64,000 nucleotides of DNA from Nitrospirota bacterium (GCA_029261135.1 JAJDBX010000063.1:40043-104042); one strand, 5' to 3'; positions 1 to 8,769 are shown, counted from the first letter of the stretch. Notes: a model not told the origin generated them from the sequence alone. A program made the numbers and translations.

Positions 1-90
1 GCCATTCATCAGATGAATGAAATGATCTCTACCGACAATCGTGTTGAAAATGTTCTTTTAACGGTGCGGGATGGGGTTCAGTTTGTTTGA
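1..90 (+). CDS. O-methyltransferase, C-terminal fragment (partial at window start)
   Basis: The frame starting at base 1 stays open for 29 codons and stops at TGA 88-90. The segment DNRVENVLL followed by VRDG resembles the last strand pair of family 3 (caffeoyl-CoA type) SAM-dependent O-methyltransferases, which end in a D-RVE-LLP-GDG pattern. The SAM-binding region lies outside the window, so the assignment rests on this short tail only. Confidence 0.5.
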   Translation, partial: AIHQMNEMISTDNRVENVLLTVRDGVQFV

Positions 91-288
91 AAAAGGGGAT
101 GAAAGACAGGGGGAGACTTTCTAAGTCCTGATTTTCTCACCACCCTTCAAGGTTAATCAATTGTCTGAGCCTTATAGACAAAGCCGTTTTTACCTTCATC
201 GACTTTTCCAATAAAATTGGTAAACTTGTAATGACTGCGGGGCCGAGCTAAACTTCCCCCACTTAAACGTTAACATTTACAGAGACCA

Positions 289-1431
289 ATGAATCTGAAG
301 TGCCCAAAGTGCGGTTGTCTTAGAAAGTCCGTTGACGGAACTAAGGAAGAGGAATGTCCTGAATGTGGTGTCGTTTACGCAAAATACGAAGCCTATCTCG
401 AAAAACTTAAAGCCCTTAATGACAAAAAGCCGACGCCCTCATTAAAGAACGCATCAAAAAAGCCCCGGATAACAACGCCCATTCTGGTTGTTCTTCTCAT
501 TATTGTTGTATTTTCTTTGTCTAAAATATTCAAGGTCTCGCCCGAAGATCCTTCTGCTTCACAAGACCAAGAGACTTCTATGCCTTCAGATCCTCGATCG
601 GAAAAAGAGGATGCATCTGAAGGGGGTCAGCTTTTTTCTAACTCAAAGGCCTTGAAAAATATCCTTCTTCAAATTCAGACACAAGCCGCGCCATATGATA
701 TCGAAGTTTCCCTAAAGGATTTGAAATCATCTTACAATAAAGGTCGCCATATGATTTCTATTCCTAACTTGACGATCGGCATCGCAAAAAAGGTTGGACT
801 GCCGCTTCCAGAAACCATGGCCATGCCAGATGATGAGTTTGAACAAAAAAAGAGGTACAAATGTATGTATGGGAGCAAGGGATGGCAATATCTTGATGAT
901 CTTCCAAGAAGCGATCATGCGATCTCAGAGTGCTGGGCGCAACTTGAAAATTATGGAAGCGGCGTCATTACGGGAAATGAAATCACCTTTACATCGGGTT
1001 TCAGCAAAGTCTGGGTTTCCAGAAAATGGGATCCTGAGCAAACACGGTGGGTGCAATTTTCCAAAAAAGAGAAAAGTATCGCACGCCGTTACTTAATCGA
1101 AGAAAAAGCCAGAAAAGCAATCGATAAAATCAATACACATGACCATGCACGAGATGATGAGCAATCACAGGAACTTTTGGCCTTACATGTAGATCAGCTT
1201 GCCGCCCTCAATAATGAGCTCAAGGCATTTGGCAAAGACAAATTGCAACACCTCGAAGCGGCTAGACCACTTAGAAATTTCAACAAAGAGGATCGCCTTA
1301 TTTTAAAGGTGTTGAGCAAAATTAGATCGACCCAATCCAAGATAAAACATGCCATTATCCTTGGATACAGCGGCCGTATCAAGGAAATCGGTTTACGGGA
1401 ATTCCTCGATCGTGAAGGGGTGGTCGCATAA
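289..1431 (+). CDS. Zinc-ribbon, single-pass membrane protein of unknown function
   Basis: This 380-residue protein is not recognised as a named family. It opens with a CPKCG and CPECG pair (Cys 5, 8, 23, 26), a four-cysteine zinc ribbon of the kind found at the cytoplasmic start of many bacterial membrane proteins. A charged linker follows, then one hydrophobic helix at about residues 61-80. Residues 85-115 are acidic and Ser-rich (a likely linker), and the rest is a soluble domain with two cysteines near 190 and 215 and a Lys/Glu-rich, probably helical C-terminus. If the helix is a membrane anchor, the ribbon is cytoplasmic and the large domain periplasmic. The ribosome site before the ATG is weak. 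The gene stands alone with no operon partners. Confidence 0.7.
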   Translation: MNLKCPKCGCLRKSVDGTKEEECPECGVVYAKYEAYLEKLKALNDKKPTPSLKNASKKPRITTPILVVLLIIVVFSLSKIFKVSPEDPSASQDQETSMPSDPRSEKEDASEGGQLFSNSKALKNILLQIQTQAAPYDIEVSLKDLKSSYNKGRHMISIPNLTIGIAKKVGLPLPETMAMPDDEFEQKKRYKCMYGSKGWQYLDDLPRSDHAISECWAQLENYGSGVITGNEITFTSGFSKVWVSRKWDPEQTRWVQFSKKEKSIARRYLIEEKARKAIDKINTHDHARDDEQSQELLALHVDQLAALNNELKAFGKDKLQHLEAARPLRNFNKEDRLILKVLSKIRSTQSKIKHAIILGYSGRIKEIGLREFLDREGVVA

Positions 1432-1530
1432 AACTATTAGGCCCCTGTCTTTGTTTTTCTGCGCGACCAGATCATAGGTTGCTTGAAGATTCATCCATAA
1501 TTTTGCCGAAGGATTCAGTGCTTGCTGATC
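1393..1530 (-). pseudogene. Remnant of a HigA/VapI-type antitoxin C-terminus
   Basis: Read on the minus strand, this stretch encodes QQALNPSAKLWMNLQ followed by ATYDL. That matches the end of HigA-type XRE antitoxins, whose last helix usually reads FWLNLQ--YDL. No helix-turn-helix part and no HigB toxin are found upstream; the frame is cut off at an inverted repeat (1508-1554). The final residues run over the 3' end of the plus-strand zinc-ribbon gene, so the present stop is probably not original. It is called a remnant because only about 25 residues resemble the family. Confidence 0.4.
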
Positions 1531-1554
1531 TTTTTAGCAAGCACTGAATCCTTC
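1508..1554. repeat. 19-bp perfect inverted repeat
   Basis: Arms at 1508-1526 and 1536-1554 are exact reverse complements around a 9-base loop that contains five T. There is no T-run after the right arm, so it is not a textbook terminator. The left arm coincides with the beginning of the antitoxin remnant, which suggests that a duplication/inversion event created the hairpin while destroying the gene. It could also stop transcripts from the gene ending at 1431. Confidence 0.6.
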
Positions 1555-1666
1555 TAAGTTGTATCGGACATCCTAATCTTCAACATCTTAAGTCACATAC
1601 TAATACAATTTAAAGTAAATTCCCCAAAATCTCGGGAACTTTTTTAAGCTCTTTGCATCTTAGCGA

Positions 1667-2092
1667 GTGTCATACAAAATAAACAGGATCAAAATGGAAA
1701 CGAAAACCGATCGAGATCAGCAGTTTGAAGAAAAAGTTACAGAGCTATTGGATGCCCTCTATGGCGCTGCTTTGCGATTGGCGAAAAATCGGGATGATGC
1801 GGAGGAACTCTTGGCGGAAACAGTTTCAAAAGCCTGGGCCAATCGCTTTCGACTAAAAGGTCAGGATCAATTTCGGGCTTGGATTTTTAGGATTTTGACC
1901 AAGACCTTTCTCAGCGAGTGCCGGAAGAAAAACCCGAATACTGACGCGGTTTCGATCGATGAGGGTTGTTCCGAAGAAGACGCATCCTTTCACGCTTTGA
2001 AGAACTGCATGTGCCGATTCTTTCCCCTGAAAAAGGGCGAGACAAAAGCAAGAGGAGAAAAACGAAATGCCTGCATTAACCGATACAAATAA
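1667..2092 (+). pseudogene. ECF sigma factor truncated after region 2
   Basis: The first ~100 residues look like sigma-70 region 2 of extracytoplasmic-function sigma factors: DALYGAALRLAKN, then DDAEELLAET and SKAWANRF, then FRAWIFRILT. An ATG at 1694 is an equally good start. After residue ~110 the frame leaves the family. A one-base shift near 1998 gives LEELHVPIL, the linker expected between regions 2 and 4, but that frame then ends at 2079 with a basic tail and no region 4 helix-turn-helix. Region 4 is therefore missing, and promoter -35 recognition would be lost. A methyltransferase remnant with its own ribosome site follows directly, as in many intact sigma/methyltransferase pairs. Confidence 0.6.
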
Positions 2093-2251
2093 AAAAAGAT
2101 CTTCAAAGCCGTGAGTGAAATGTACACAGAGGTGGCAAGCTACCCCGCCACAGTTTTTGTTTTATTTCTATCTTGGGCCAAGGGGGAAGTTCCCCTGATC
2201 CAAACCGCCTCAATCAATATCGACACACTTCAAAACAAAATAAACCCATAA
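2067..2251 (+). pseudogene. Frameshifted N-terminal remnant of a methyltransferase
   Basis: An ATG at 2067 has a strong ribosome site (AGAGGAG eight bases upstream). Its frame stops after 15 codons, but shifting one base in the A-run near 2093 reveals IFKAVSEMYTEVASYP, which resembles the start of SAM methyltransferases encoded next to ECF sigma genes (MY-EVA--P). After about 20 residues the similarity stops, so the SAM-binding domain is gone. The reading ends at 2251, immediately before a long inverted repeat. Only the short motif supports the family assignment. Confidence 0.4.
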
Positions 2252-2322
2252 AAACAACACGCCCTGATGGCATATGATATATTCTATGTGAATATTCTTC
2301 GCCATCAGGGCGTGTTGTTTTT
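2250..2322. terminator. 22-bp perfect inverted repeat with T-run, terminator-like
   Basis: Arms at 2250-2271 and 2301-2322 are perfectly complementary around a 29-base AT-rich loop. The right arm ends in a run of six T, and on the other strand the left arm ends in a T-run too, so it can act in both directions. The arms are much longer than in an ordinary intrinsic terminator, so a relic of a small palindromic mobile element is an alternative. Confidence 0.55.
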
Positions 2323-2391
2323 TACCAGAAACAGCCGCCGATTTCGAAAAGTGCCAAAGGTTTTAGTGGTGCTTTTGAAAATGGGATACGC

Positions 2392-3636
2392 ATGGAAGCA
2401 AAGGAAGATACGGCATCTGATTCCCGCTTGTTCCACTCATCCCGGTTCAGCCAAACAACAAAAGTCTTCGCATCCATCTTTAAAAGCGAAGAAAAACGCC
2501 TGCTTCTCATTGCGAGACTGCTTCCCGTTTTCGTGTTGCTCTGCCTTGGCTTTGCCTGGAAACTCTGGATTTCAAGGCCGTTCTACCCCTTTGTGCCGGT
2601 TTTTGATTTCATCCCACCTTTTCCATCTCCCTTTGATTTTATTTTTCTCGGACTCTTCGTTGGCGTGTTGATCGCTAACATTGTACGGCCCTGTTCGAAA
2701 AAAATGATCGGAGGGGTACTCGCTTTTTTTATCTTTTTCTTTTTACAGGATCAAAGCCGCATATGGCCTTCATTTTATATGTACACTTTTCTTTTCCTGA
2801 TTTTATTTTCGTACCGAAGAAACGCCAGTCACGATGCGCATCGCATTCTCACCGGCTTGCGATTTATTGTGATTGGGGTTTATTTTTGGGGCGGTATTCA
2901 AAAGCTGAATACCCATTTTTTCAATGAGGAATTTCCCTGGTTTGTTCAGCCGATTACGGATTTTCTGCCTTTCGATGTGCCATATCTGCCGGCCATCGGT
3001 GCTTTGGCTGCGATCGTTGAAGTTTTGTTCGGGATTGGCTTGCTGACGAAGCGATTCCGCAAGATCGCACTCTTTGATGCAATGTTAATGCATGCGCTCA
3101 TTCTTGTTTGTATCGGCCCCCTCAGAGGCAACTGGAACAACAGTTCCTGGATGTGGGGGCTGACGATGGGGATAATGGCCTTTGTCCTCTTTTATAAAGC
3201 CCCTCCCTTCGATTTCAAAAAGATGTTTGGTGCACCGGGGTTTAATAATCTTCCGCAGGGACTCGCGGTGATTTTTATCGGCTTCATGCCGCTCTTAAAC
3301 AATGTGAACCGTTGGGACGCCGCGCTCTCCTTCAACGTGTATACGGGCAATGTCAACTACGCGCAAATACACATCCGCCCTGATGTGGCAGATCAACTGC
3401 CCAAAGCACTCTTGCCATTTGTGAGTGAACACCCGGAGCGGGCGGTGCTGAATTTAAACGCCTGGACCCTGCAAGAATTCAACGCCAATCCCTACCCGGA
3501 AAAAAGAATCTTCAAAGCCGTTCAGGCAGGGATTTGTTCACTGATGCCGGAAGGCACCGTGTATCTTTACTTCCAAGAAAAATCCAGCTGGTTCTCCTCA
3601 AAAAAAACTCAACGTTTTGGTTGTGGGGAAATATGA
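2392..3636 (+). CDS. DoxX/HTTM-like polytopic membrane protein
   Basis: The 414-residue protein has a soluble N-terminal ~35 residues and then about eight hydrophobic helices. The segment GVYFWGGIQKLN, followed by aromatic residues and another helix, resembles the core of DoxX and HTTM (vitamin K carboxylase-like) membrane proteins, where a Gly-rich helix precedes a conserved Lys. The last ~100 residues are soluble and contain LNLNAWTLQEFN and a PEG-VYLYF segment. Function is unknown and the family call is tentative. It stands alone between decayed genes, and a degenerate copy of its C-terminus lies 200 bases downstream. Confidence 0.65.
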   Translation: MEAKEDTASDSRLFHSSRFSQTTKVFASIFKSEEKRLLLIARLLPVFVLLCLGFAWKLWISRPFYPFVPVFDFIPPFPSPFDFIFLGLFVGVLIANIVRPCSKKMIGGVLAFFIFFFLQDQSRIWPSFYMYTFLFLILFSYRRNASHDAHRILTGLRFIVIGVYFWGGIQKLNTHFFNEEFPWFVQPITDFLPFDVPYLPAIGALAAIVEVLFGIGLLTKRFRKIALFDAMLMHALILVCIGPLRGNWNNSSWMWGLTMGIMAFVLFYKAPPFDFKKMFGAPGFNNLPQGLAVIFIGFMPLLNNVNRWDAALSFNVYTGNVNYAQIHIRPDVADQLPKALLPFVSEHPERAVLNLNAWTLQEFNANPYPEKRIFKAVQAGICSLMPEGTVYLYFQEKSSWFSSKKTQRFGCGEI

Positions 3637-4210
3637 GTGAAGTATTTTTTAGCTGCGTATGTGGCCAAAGGAGAAGTCCACCAAATTTTTTGCAAGTGCA
3701 CTAAACTTACTCTTGAAGGTCTCAATTTCTTCACTCCATGGTTGAGCGAAGACCTCAGAAACTTGGCCCATGGCAATGAAGCAACTCTCAATTGCAACAG
3801 ATAAGATCCTGCTCACCCCCTTCACTTCTGGTTCCCATAGAGGTGTTGAATTTGAATGCTTGGACACTCCACGCATTCAACGCTAAACCCTACCCGGAAA
3901 AAATAATCTTTAAAAATGAAGCGATACGTTTTCCTCTATGCATGATTTTTCTCTAGCAATGGCCTGAAGGTGTCATTTTGGAGGGGTACTTTATCTTGAA
4001 AGTATGAAGTAGGATGGGTCTCCCAAGCTTTGAACACTCTTGAGATCGGGTCAATAATATTTCGTGAAGATATCTGATATTCGGGCGACTCAAATTGTAA
4101 AAAATATCTGTGTGAATGCTTAGATTTGTTCGGTGAATCTGGCTTGACTTTAAATTTTGTATTTTATATGATGTCCCCTCTTCAGGCGTTAATGGGGGGT
4201 ATTACTACTT
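3637..4210. other. Intergenic decay region before nuoA
   Basis: No intact gene is supported here. The stretch holds a degenerate copy of the upstream membrane-protein C-terminus (3834-4007), a minus-strand open frame of about 50 codons (3649-3800) that may be another remnant, and the leader of the nuo operon. I do not see a clear sigma-70 promoter for nuoA, although one is expected within 4010-4200. Confidence 0.5.
3834..4007 (+). pseudogene. Degenerate second copy of the DoxX/HTTM-like gene C-terminus
   Basis: The plus frame reads VLNLNAWTLHAFNAKPYPEK, against VLNLNAWTLQEFNANPYPEK in the intact gene ending at 3636. A stop follows at 3953-3955, and then a segment WPEGV-LEGYF matches the intact MPEGTVYLYF part in a compatible frame. 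It is thus the tail of a paralogue that has lost its membrane domain, pointing to a former tandem duplication followed by deletion. Confidence 0.7.
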
Positions 4211-4582
4211 GTGTTGACATCGCTTCTACCTGCAAACTATCTTCCAATTCTTGTGTTTTTTTTCATCGCTCTCGGTTTTGGCGTGGTGACTATTGTCATG
4301 GGATACCTCGTTCGTCCGAAGAATACCTATGCCCAAAAATTGACCCCTTACGAAAGTGGCATTTTGCCTGAAACCGATGCCCGCATGCAGTTTCCGCTTC
4401 GGTATTATCTTATCGCGATGCTCTTTGTTCTTTTTGACATTGAAATGGTGTTTCTCTATCCATGGGCCGTGAGCTTTGACCAGCTGGGCCTATTCGGGCT
4501 TGTTGAAATGATTTTGTTTTTATCCATTCTATTTGTGGGCTATTTTTATGCTTGGAAGAAGGGGGCACTCGATTGGGATTAA
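4211..4582 (+). CDS. nuoA: NADH-quinone oxidoreductase subunit A
   Basis: NuoA is a three-helix membrane subunit at the junction of the peripheral and membrane arms of complex I. Seen here are three hydrophobic helices, the loop motif YESG (as in other NuoA/ND3) and the acidic [11 protein letters not shown] segment in helix 2. The 123-residue length is normal. The start is GTG at 4211, with a G-run about 10 bases upstream; no ATG gives a full-length protein. It is the first gene of a nuo operon running to 20564 and overlaps nuoB slightly. Confidence 0.95.
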   Translation: MLTSLLPANYLPILVFFFIALGFGVVTIVMGYLVRPKNTYAQKLTPYESGILPETDARMQFPLRYYLIAMLFVLFDIEMVFLYPWAVSFDQLGLFGLVEMILFLSILFVGYFYAWKKGALDWD

Positions 4583-5052
4583 TTGACCGTCAGTTTGAAA
4601 CCAATATAATGACGACAACCATTGATTCTGCAGTTAATTGGGCGAGGAAATCGGCACTGTGGCCGATGACTTTTGGCTTGGCTTGTTGCGCGATTGAGAT
4701 GATTGCAGTTGTGTCGGGCCGCTACGATCTTGATCGTTTTGGGGCTGGGGTTTTCCGTGCCTCACCGCGACAGGCGGATTTGATGATTGTGGCAGGAACG
4801 GTTTGCCGAAAGATGGCACCCGTCATTCGTCGTATTTACGATCAGATGCCAGAACCCCGATACGTAATTTCGATGGGCTCATGTGCGACCTCGGGCAATA
4901 TCTATAATAGTTACAGTGTGGTACAAGGTGTTGATCGTTTTGTGCCGGTGGATGTGTATATTCCTGGTTGCCCTCCGCGTCCGGAAGCCTTGCTTGCGGG
5001 TATTTTGCGGCTTCAAGAAAAAATTATGGAGGGGAAGGTTTTTAGGGCTTAA
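4573..5052 (+). CDS. nuoB: NADH-quinone oxidoreductase subunit B
   Basis: NuoB binds the terminal [4Fe-4S] cluster N2 that passes electrons to quinone. The tandem cysteines in LACCAIEM, the GSCATSG segment and [10 protein letters not shown] supply the four cluster ligands. I place the start at TTG 4573 because it yields GLIDRQFE right after the initiator, the usual NuoB beginning; the ATG at 4609 would cut this off, and the ATG at 4552 adds residues translated within nuoA. This start overlaps the end of nuoA by 10 bases, consistent with translational coupling. Confidence 0.93.
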   Translation: MGLIDRQFETNIMTTTIDSAVNWARKSALWPMTFGLACCAIEMIAVVSGRYDLDRFGAGVFRASPRQADLMIVAGTVCRKMAPVIRRIYDQMPEPRYVISMGSCATSGNIYNSYSVVQGVDRFVPVDVYIPGCPPRPEALLAGILRLQEKIMEGKVFRA

Positions 5053-5069
5053 AATCTTTCGTTTGAAAA

Positions 5070-5567
5070 ATGCATGACATCGCTTTAAAAATTCAAGAGG
5101 CGCATCCCAAGGGCTTCATTTCGGCACATGAGGCATTTGGTGAGTTGAGCGTGACAGTTGATCGAAATGAAATCGTGAATGTTTGTCGCTTTGTACTGGA
5201 AGATGCTTCGCTTGATTTTGATATGCTCACAGATCTTTGTTCAGTGGATTTCCCTAATGAAGTCCTGAGGTTTGAGGTGATTTACCAGCTCTACTCTTTA
5301 GAAAAAAATCATCGCCTTCGCCTGAAGTCTCGTGTGCCAGAGGAAGACTGTAATATCGATTCGGTTGTTGAGCTTTGGCGATCTGCAAATTTTATGGAAC
5401 GGGAAGTTTACGATATGATGGGGATTTCGTTTAACAATCATCCCGACTTGAGACGGATTATGATGACCGAAGACTATGATGAGGGCTACCCGCTTCGGAA
5501 GGATTTTCCGGTAGAGGGAAGGGGATGGCGCGATAATTTTGAAAATCTCTCTGATGATCCAGGTTAA
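5070..5567 (+). CDS. nuoC: NADH-quinone oxidoreductase subunit C
   Basis: NuoC (30-kDa subunit) is part of the hydrophilic connecting module, next to NuoD. The family signature is present: ANFMEREVYDMMGI, then HPDLRRI and GYPLRKDFP. At 165 residues it is a stand-alone NuoC, not fused to NuoD as in enterobacteria. It lies 17 bases after nuoB and about 50 bases before nuoD in the same operon. Confidence 0.95.
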   Translation: MHDIALKIQEAHPKGFISAHEAFGELSVTVDRNEIVNVCRFVLEDASLDFDMLTDLCSVDFPNEVLRFEVIYQLYSLEKNHRLRLKSRVPEEDCNIDSVVELWRSANFMEREVYDMMGISFNNHPDLRRIMMTEDYDEGYPLRKDFPVEGRGWRDNFENLSDDPG

Positions 5568-5616
5568 TTTAACTTAAGATAGACTTGATAAGGAACATGC
5601 GCCGCCATGCAAGTTA

Positions 5617-6882
5617 GTGCTTTATATGGATGAAATGCAGGATAGTGTTGTCGGCCTGGATCATTATGGTGACGATGATGCCGATATTGAGCTTGTAGAC
5701 GGGAAGCCAAAAAAACGGGTCGAAGATCTTCTGCTGAACATGGGACCGCAACATCCTTCGACTCACGGTGTGCTTCGAATTGTACTCGAAATGGAAGGCG
5801 AGATCATCGTCAAGGCCACACCCTACCTGGGTTATCTCCATCGTGGTGTTGAAAAGCTCGCTGAAAATTCTACATACAGCCAAATTATTCCACTCACCGA
5901 CCGCCTCGATTACACCGCCTCAATGACCAATAATTATGCCTTCGTGCGTTCTGTTGAAAAGCTCCTCCAGGTTGAAATCCCTGAGCGTGCCGAATATGTC
6001 CGGACGATCGTCGCTGAAATGCAGCGCTTAGCCGGGCATTTATTTTGGTTGGGCACGCAGTCCCTCGATATTGGAGCGATGACCGTCTTTTTTTATACTT
6101 TCCGTGAGCGGGAGGCCTTGCTCGACCTATTTGAGTTGCTTTGTGGTGCACGTTTGACGATGAGTTATTTTCGCGTCGGCGGGGTTGATCGAGATATAAC
6201 GCAGGAAATTGTCGATCGACTCTATCAATTCCTCGAAACCTTTCCCGAAAAAATAGATGAGTACAATACCCTGCTCGAAACAAACCGTATTTGGATGAGC
6301 AGAACGCGGGACATTGCCGTCATCTCTGCAAAAGATGCGGTGAATTTTGGTCTGACTGGACCCGCATTGCGAGGATCAGGGGTCAATTATGATGTTCGGA
6401 AAGCGGAGCCTTACGGGGCATATGATAAAGTCGAATGGGAAGTCCCTCTAGGCAAAAACGGGGATACCTATGATCGGTACTGGATTCGCGTTGAAGAAAT
6501 GCGGCAGAGCGCAAAAATCATCAAGCAGTGTCTTGATCAGCTTCCTGAGGGAAGAATTGCGGCAGATGTGCCATCCCTCACTTATCCGCCGAGAGACAAA
6601 GTCGAAACGGATATGGAAAGCCTGATTCATCATTTTATGATTGCCACGGAAGGCTTTGAAGTGCCCGAAGGAGAGGTCTATTGTGGCACAGAGGCCCCCA
6701 AAGGAGAACTCGGTTTTTATATTCTGAGTCAGGGTGGCAACAAGCCTTATCGTCTTCGAATCCGTCCCCCTTCTTTTATTCATATGGGTGCATTTGAGCA
6801 TATGGCCAAGGGTTATATGATTGCCGATATTGTGACTATTTTTGGAACCTACGACATTGTGATGGGGGAATGCGACCGTTAA
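5617..6882 (+). CDS. nuoD: NADH-quinone oxidoreductase subunit D
   Basis: NuoD (49-kDa subunit) forms the quinone site with NuoB and is related to the large subunit of NiFe hydrogenases. The sequence shows MGPQHPSTHGVLR, the quinone-site loop containing HRGVEKLAE, a central RLDYTASM-NN segment and the terminal GECDR. Length (418-421 residues) is usual. The GTG at 5617 and the ATG at 5626 are both possible starts. An acidic stretch (GDDDADIE) precedes the conserved core and may be a lineage-specific N-terminal extension. Confidence 0.95.
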   Translation: MLYMDEMQDSVVGLDHYGDDDADIELVDGKPKKRVEDLLLNMGPQHPSTHGVLRIVLEMEGEIIVKATPYLGYLHRGVEKLAENSTYSQIIPLTDRLDYTASMTNNYAFVRSVEKLLQVEIPERAEYVRTIVAEMQRLAGHLFWLGTQSLDIGAMTVFFYTFREREALLDLFELLCGARLTMSYFRVGGVDRDITQEIVDRLYQFLETFPEKIDEYNTLLETNRIWMSRTRDIAVISAKDAVNFGLTGPALRGSGVNYDVRKAEPYGAYDKVEWEVPLGKNGDTYDRYWIRVEEMRQSAKIIKQCLDQLPEGRIAADVPSLTYPPRDKVETDMESLIHHFMIATEGFEVPEGEVYCGTEAPKGELGFYILSQGGNKPYRLRIRPPSFIHMGAFEHMAKGYMIADIVTIFGTYDIVMGECDR

Positions 6883-6903
6883 TGTTTGTCGCTTGAGTAA
6901 TCG

Positions 6904-7443
6904 ATGAAATTTAAAGTCCTTTCAAAAGAAACAATTCAAAGAATTGAAGCACAATACCCCAAATATCCCGATCTTCGTTCTGTCACTTTACCGGCCCTTC
7001 GTATCGCGCAAGAAGACTTGGGTTATGTTTCGGAACCCGCAATGATTGATATTGCAGAGCTACTTGATTTGACCCCGATTCAGGTTTATGAAGTGGCTAC
7101 TTTTTATACTCAGTACAACATGAAGCCCGTTGGGAAATACCTTGTTCAGGTTTGTAAAACCCTTTCGTGTGCCTTGCTTGGAGCAATGTCGATTGTTGAG
7201 CATCTTCAAAAAAGCTTGGGAATCGGGATCGGTGAAACTACCAACGATGGATTTTTTTCCTTAAAAGTGGTTGAATGCTTGGCCTCATGTGGAAGCGCGC
7301 CGATGATGCAAATTAATAATCGCTACTATGAGAATCTGACGCCGGAGAAAGTCGATCAAATTTTGGATGATCTTAGAGAGAATGGCAGAAGTGATCTCGC
7401 AACGGGGCCATTTATGCTGCCACTTTTACAGGAACAGAGCTGA
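6904..7443 (+). CDS. nuoE: NADH-quinone oxidoreductase subunit E
   Basis: NuoE (24-kDa subunit) carries [2Fe-2S] cluster N1a in the NADH-oxidising tip. The thioredoxin-like ferredoxin domain has its ligands at Cys84 and Cys89 (C-X4-C) and Cys125 and Cys129 (C-X3-C). The N-terminal helical domain includes the VATFYTQYN motif. Its TGA stop shares a base with the nuoF ATG (7443), so NuoE and NuoF are probably translationally coupled. Confidence 0.95.
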   Translation: MKFKVLSKETIQRIEAQYPKYPDLRSVTLPALRIAQEDLGYVSEPAMIDIAELLDLTPIQVYEVATFYTQYNMKPVGKYLVQVCKTLSCALLGAMSIVEHLQKSLGIGIGETTNDGFFSLKVVECLASCGSAPMMQINNRYYENLTPEKVDQILDDLRENGRSDLATGPFMLPLLQEQS

Positions 7444-8744
7444 TGCCGAAGTACGAACAAATTCTTTTTAATAATATGTCCAAGGCCGGTTATACCGGAT
7501 CGCTCAAAGAGTACGAGGCCGTAGGGGGTTACACGGCCTTTAAAAAAGTACTGAAAGAGTATTCCTCTTCAGATGTCATCGATATTGTGAAGAAGTCGGG
7601 TCTTCGGGGCAGAGGCGGCGCCGGTTTTCCGGCAGGCTTAAAGTGGAGCTTTATCCCGAAAGATCATGTCGGACCAAGGTATCTCTGCTGTAATGCCGAT
7701 GAAAGTGAGCCGGGAACCTATAAAGACCGTCAGTTAATGGAATTTGATCCCCATCAGATGCTCGAAGGCATGGCCATTTGTTGTTATGCCATCGGTGCAC
7801 AAACGGCCTATATTTACATCCGGGGTGAGTTTGATTTGGGCGCAGAGATATTAGAGAATGCCATTCAAGAGGCCTATAAGGCGAAGCTGGTCGGGAAGGA
7901 TCTTTTTGGCTCGGGGTTTAATCTCGATATCTATGTGCATCGGGGTGCCGGGGCTTATATTTGTGGTGAGGAAACGGCACTTTTGGAGTCTCTTGAAGGG
8001 AAGCGCGGCAAGCCGCGGATTAAGCCGCCTTTTCCGGCGATTAACGGACTTTATCAGGAGCCGACGGTTATTAATAATGTCGAAACTTTGGCCAATGTGC
8101 CTTATATCATCAACAAGGGGCCGGAGTGGTTTAGAACGATCGGTACCGAAAAAAGCCCAGGAACAAAGGTTTTTTCTGTCAGTGGCCATGTTAAAAAGCC
8201 GGGCAATTATGAATTGCCCTTGGGGATCCCTCTCCGTGAAATTATCTACGATGTTGCGGGAGGGATTCTGGGTGACAAGCAATTGAAGGCAGTGATTCCG
8301 GGTGGGGCTTCTGCGCCGATGATGCCCCCTGATCAGCTGGATACCCCGATGGATTTTGATTCAGTGGCTGCCGTCGGTTCCATGTTGGGTTCTGCTGCGA
8401 TTACTGTCATGGATGAAGATACCTGTATTGTTTGGGCGGCGATGAATTTGATGGAATTCTTTTATCACGAATCCTGTGGTCAGTGTACGCCTTGTCGTGA
8501 AGGCAGCGGATGGATTCTCCAAATTTTACGCAGAATCGAAGGCGGAGAAGGTCGTCATAGTGATCTTGATCAGCTCCTTGAACTCTGTACCCGGATTGGC
8601 GGAAGGACGGTCTGTGCTTTTGGTGATGCAGAAATTGGCCCCATTCTTTCCACGATCAAACATTTTAGATCAGAATATGAACGGCATATTGAGGAAAAGG
8701 GCTGCCCTTTTCACCCGAATGCCACCTTAAGCATGGCGCATTAA
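7443..8744 (+). CDS. nuoF: NADH-quinone oxidoreductase subunit F (NADH/FMN site)
   Basis: NuoF (51-kDa subunit) binds NADH, FMN and cluster N3. The glycine-rich GRGGAGFPAGLKW near residue 54 forms the FMN/NADH pocket; NADESEPGT and GAGAYICGEETAL are further nucleotide-site segments. The SCGQCTPCREG motif near residue 348 plus a later Cys bind the [4Fe-4S] cluster. The presence of NuoE/F/G indicates NADH as electron donor, unlike the shortened 11-subunit ferredoxin-type complexes. Confidence 0.95.
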   Translation: MPKYEQILFNNMSKAGYTGSLKEYEAVGGYTAFKKVLKEYSSSDVIDIVKKSGLRGRGGAGFPAGLKWSFIPKDHVGPRYLCCNADESEPGTYKDRQLMEFDPHQMLEGMAICCYAIGAQTAYIYIRGEFDLGAEILENAIQEAYKAKLVGKDLFGSGFNLDIYVHRGAGAYICGEETALLESLEGKRGKPRIKPPFPAINGLYQEPTVINNVETLANVPYIINKGPEWFRTIGTEKSPGTKVFSVSGHVKKPGNYELPLGIPLREIIYDVAGGILGDKQLKAVIPGGASAPMMPPDQLDTPMDFDSVAAVGSMLGSAAITVMDEDTCIVWAAMNLMEFFYHESCGQCTPCREGSGWILQILRRIEGGEGRHSDLDQLLELCTRIGGRTVCAFGDAEIGPILSTIKHFRSEYERHIEEKGCPFHPNATLSMAH

Positions 8745-8769
8745 GACAGATTTAAGGACGATTTCAGGT

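Noticed and set aside
153..273. Minus-strand open frame with the peptide HYKFTNFIGKVDEG
   Set aside because: It reads like a protein tail but only ~38 codons are open, without start or known family; too weak to list as a gene.
3649..3876. 75-codon minus-strand ORF before nuoA
   Set aside because: It overlaps the degenerate membrane-protein copy on the other strand and has no recognisable domain; a remnant is possible but unsupported.
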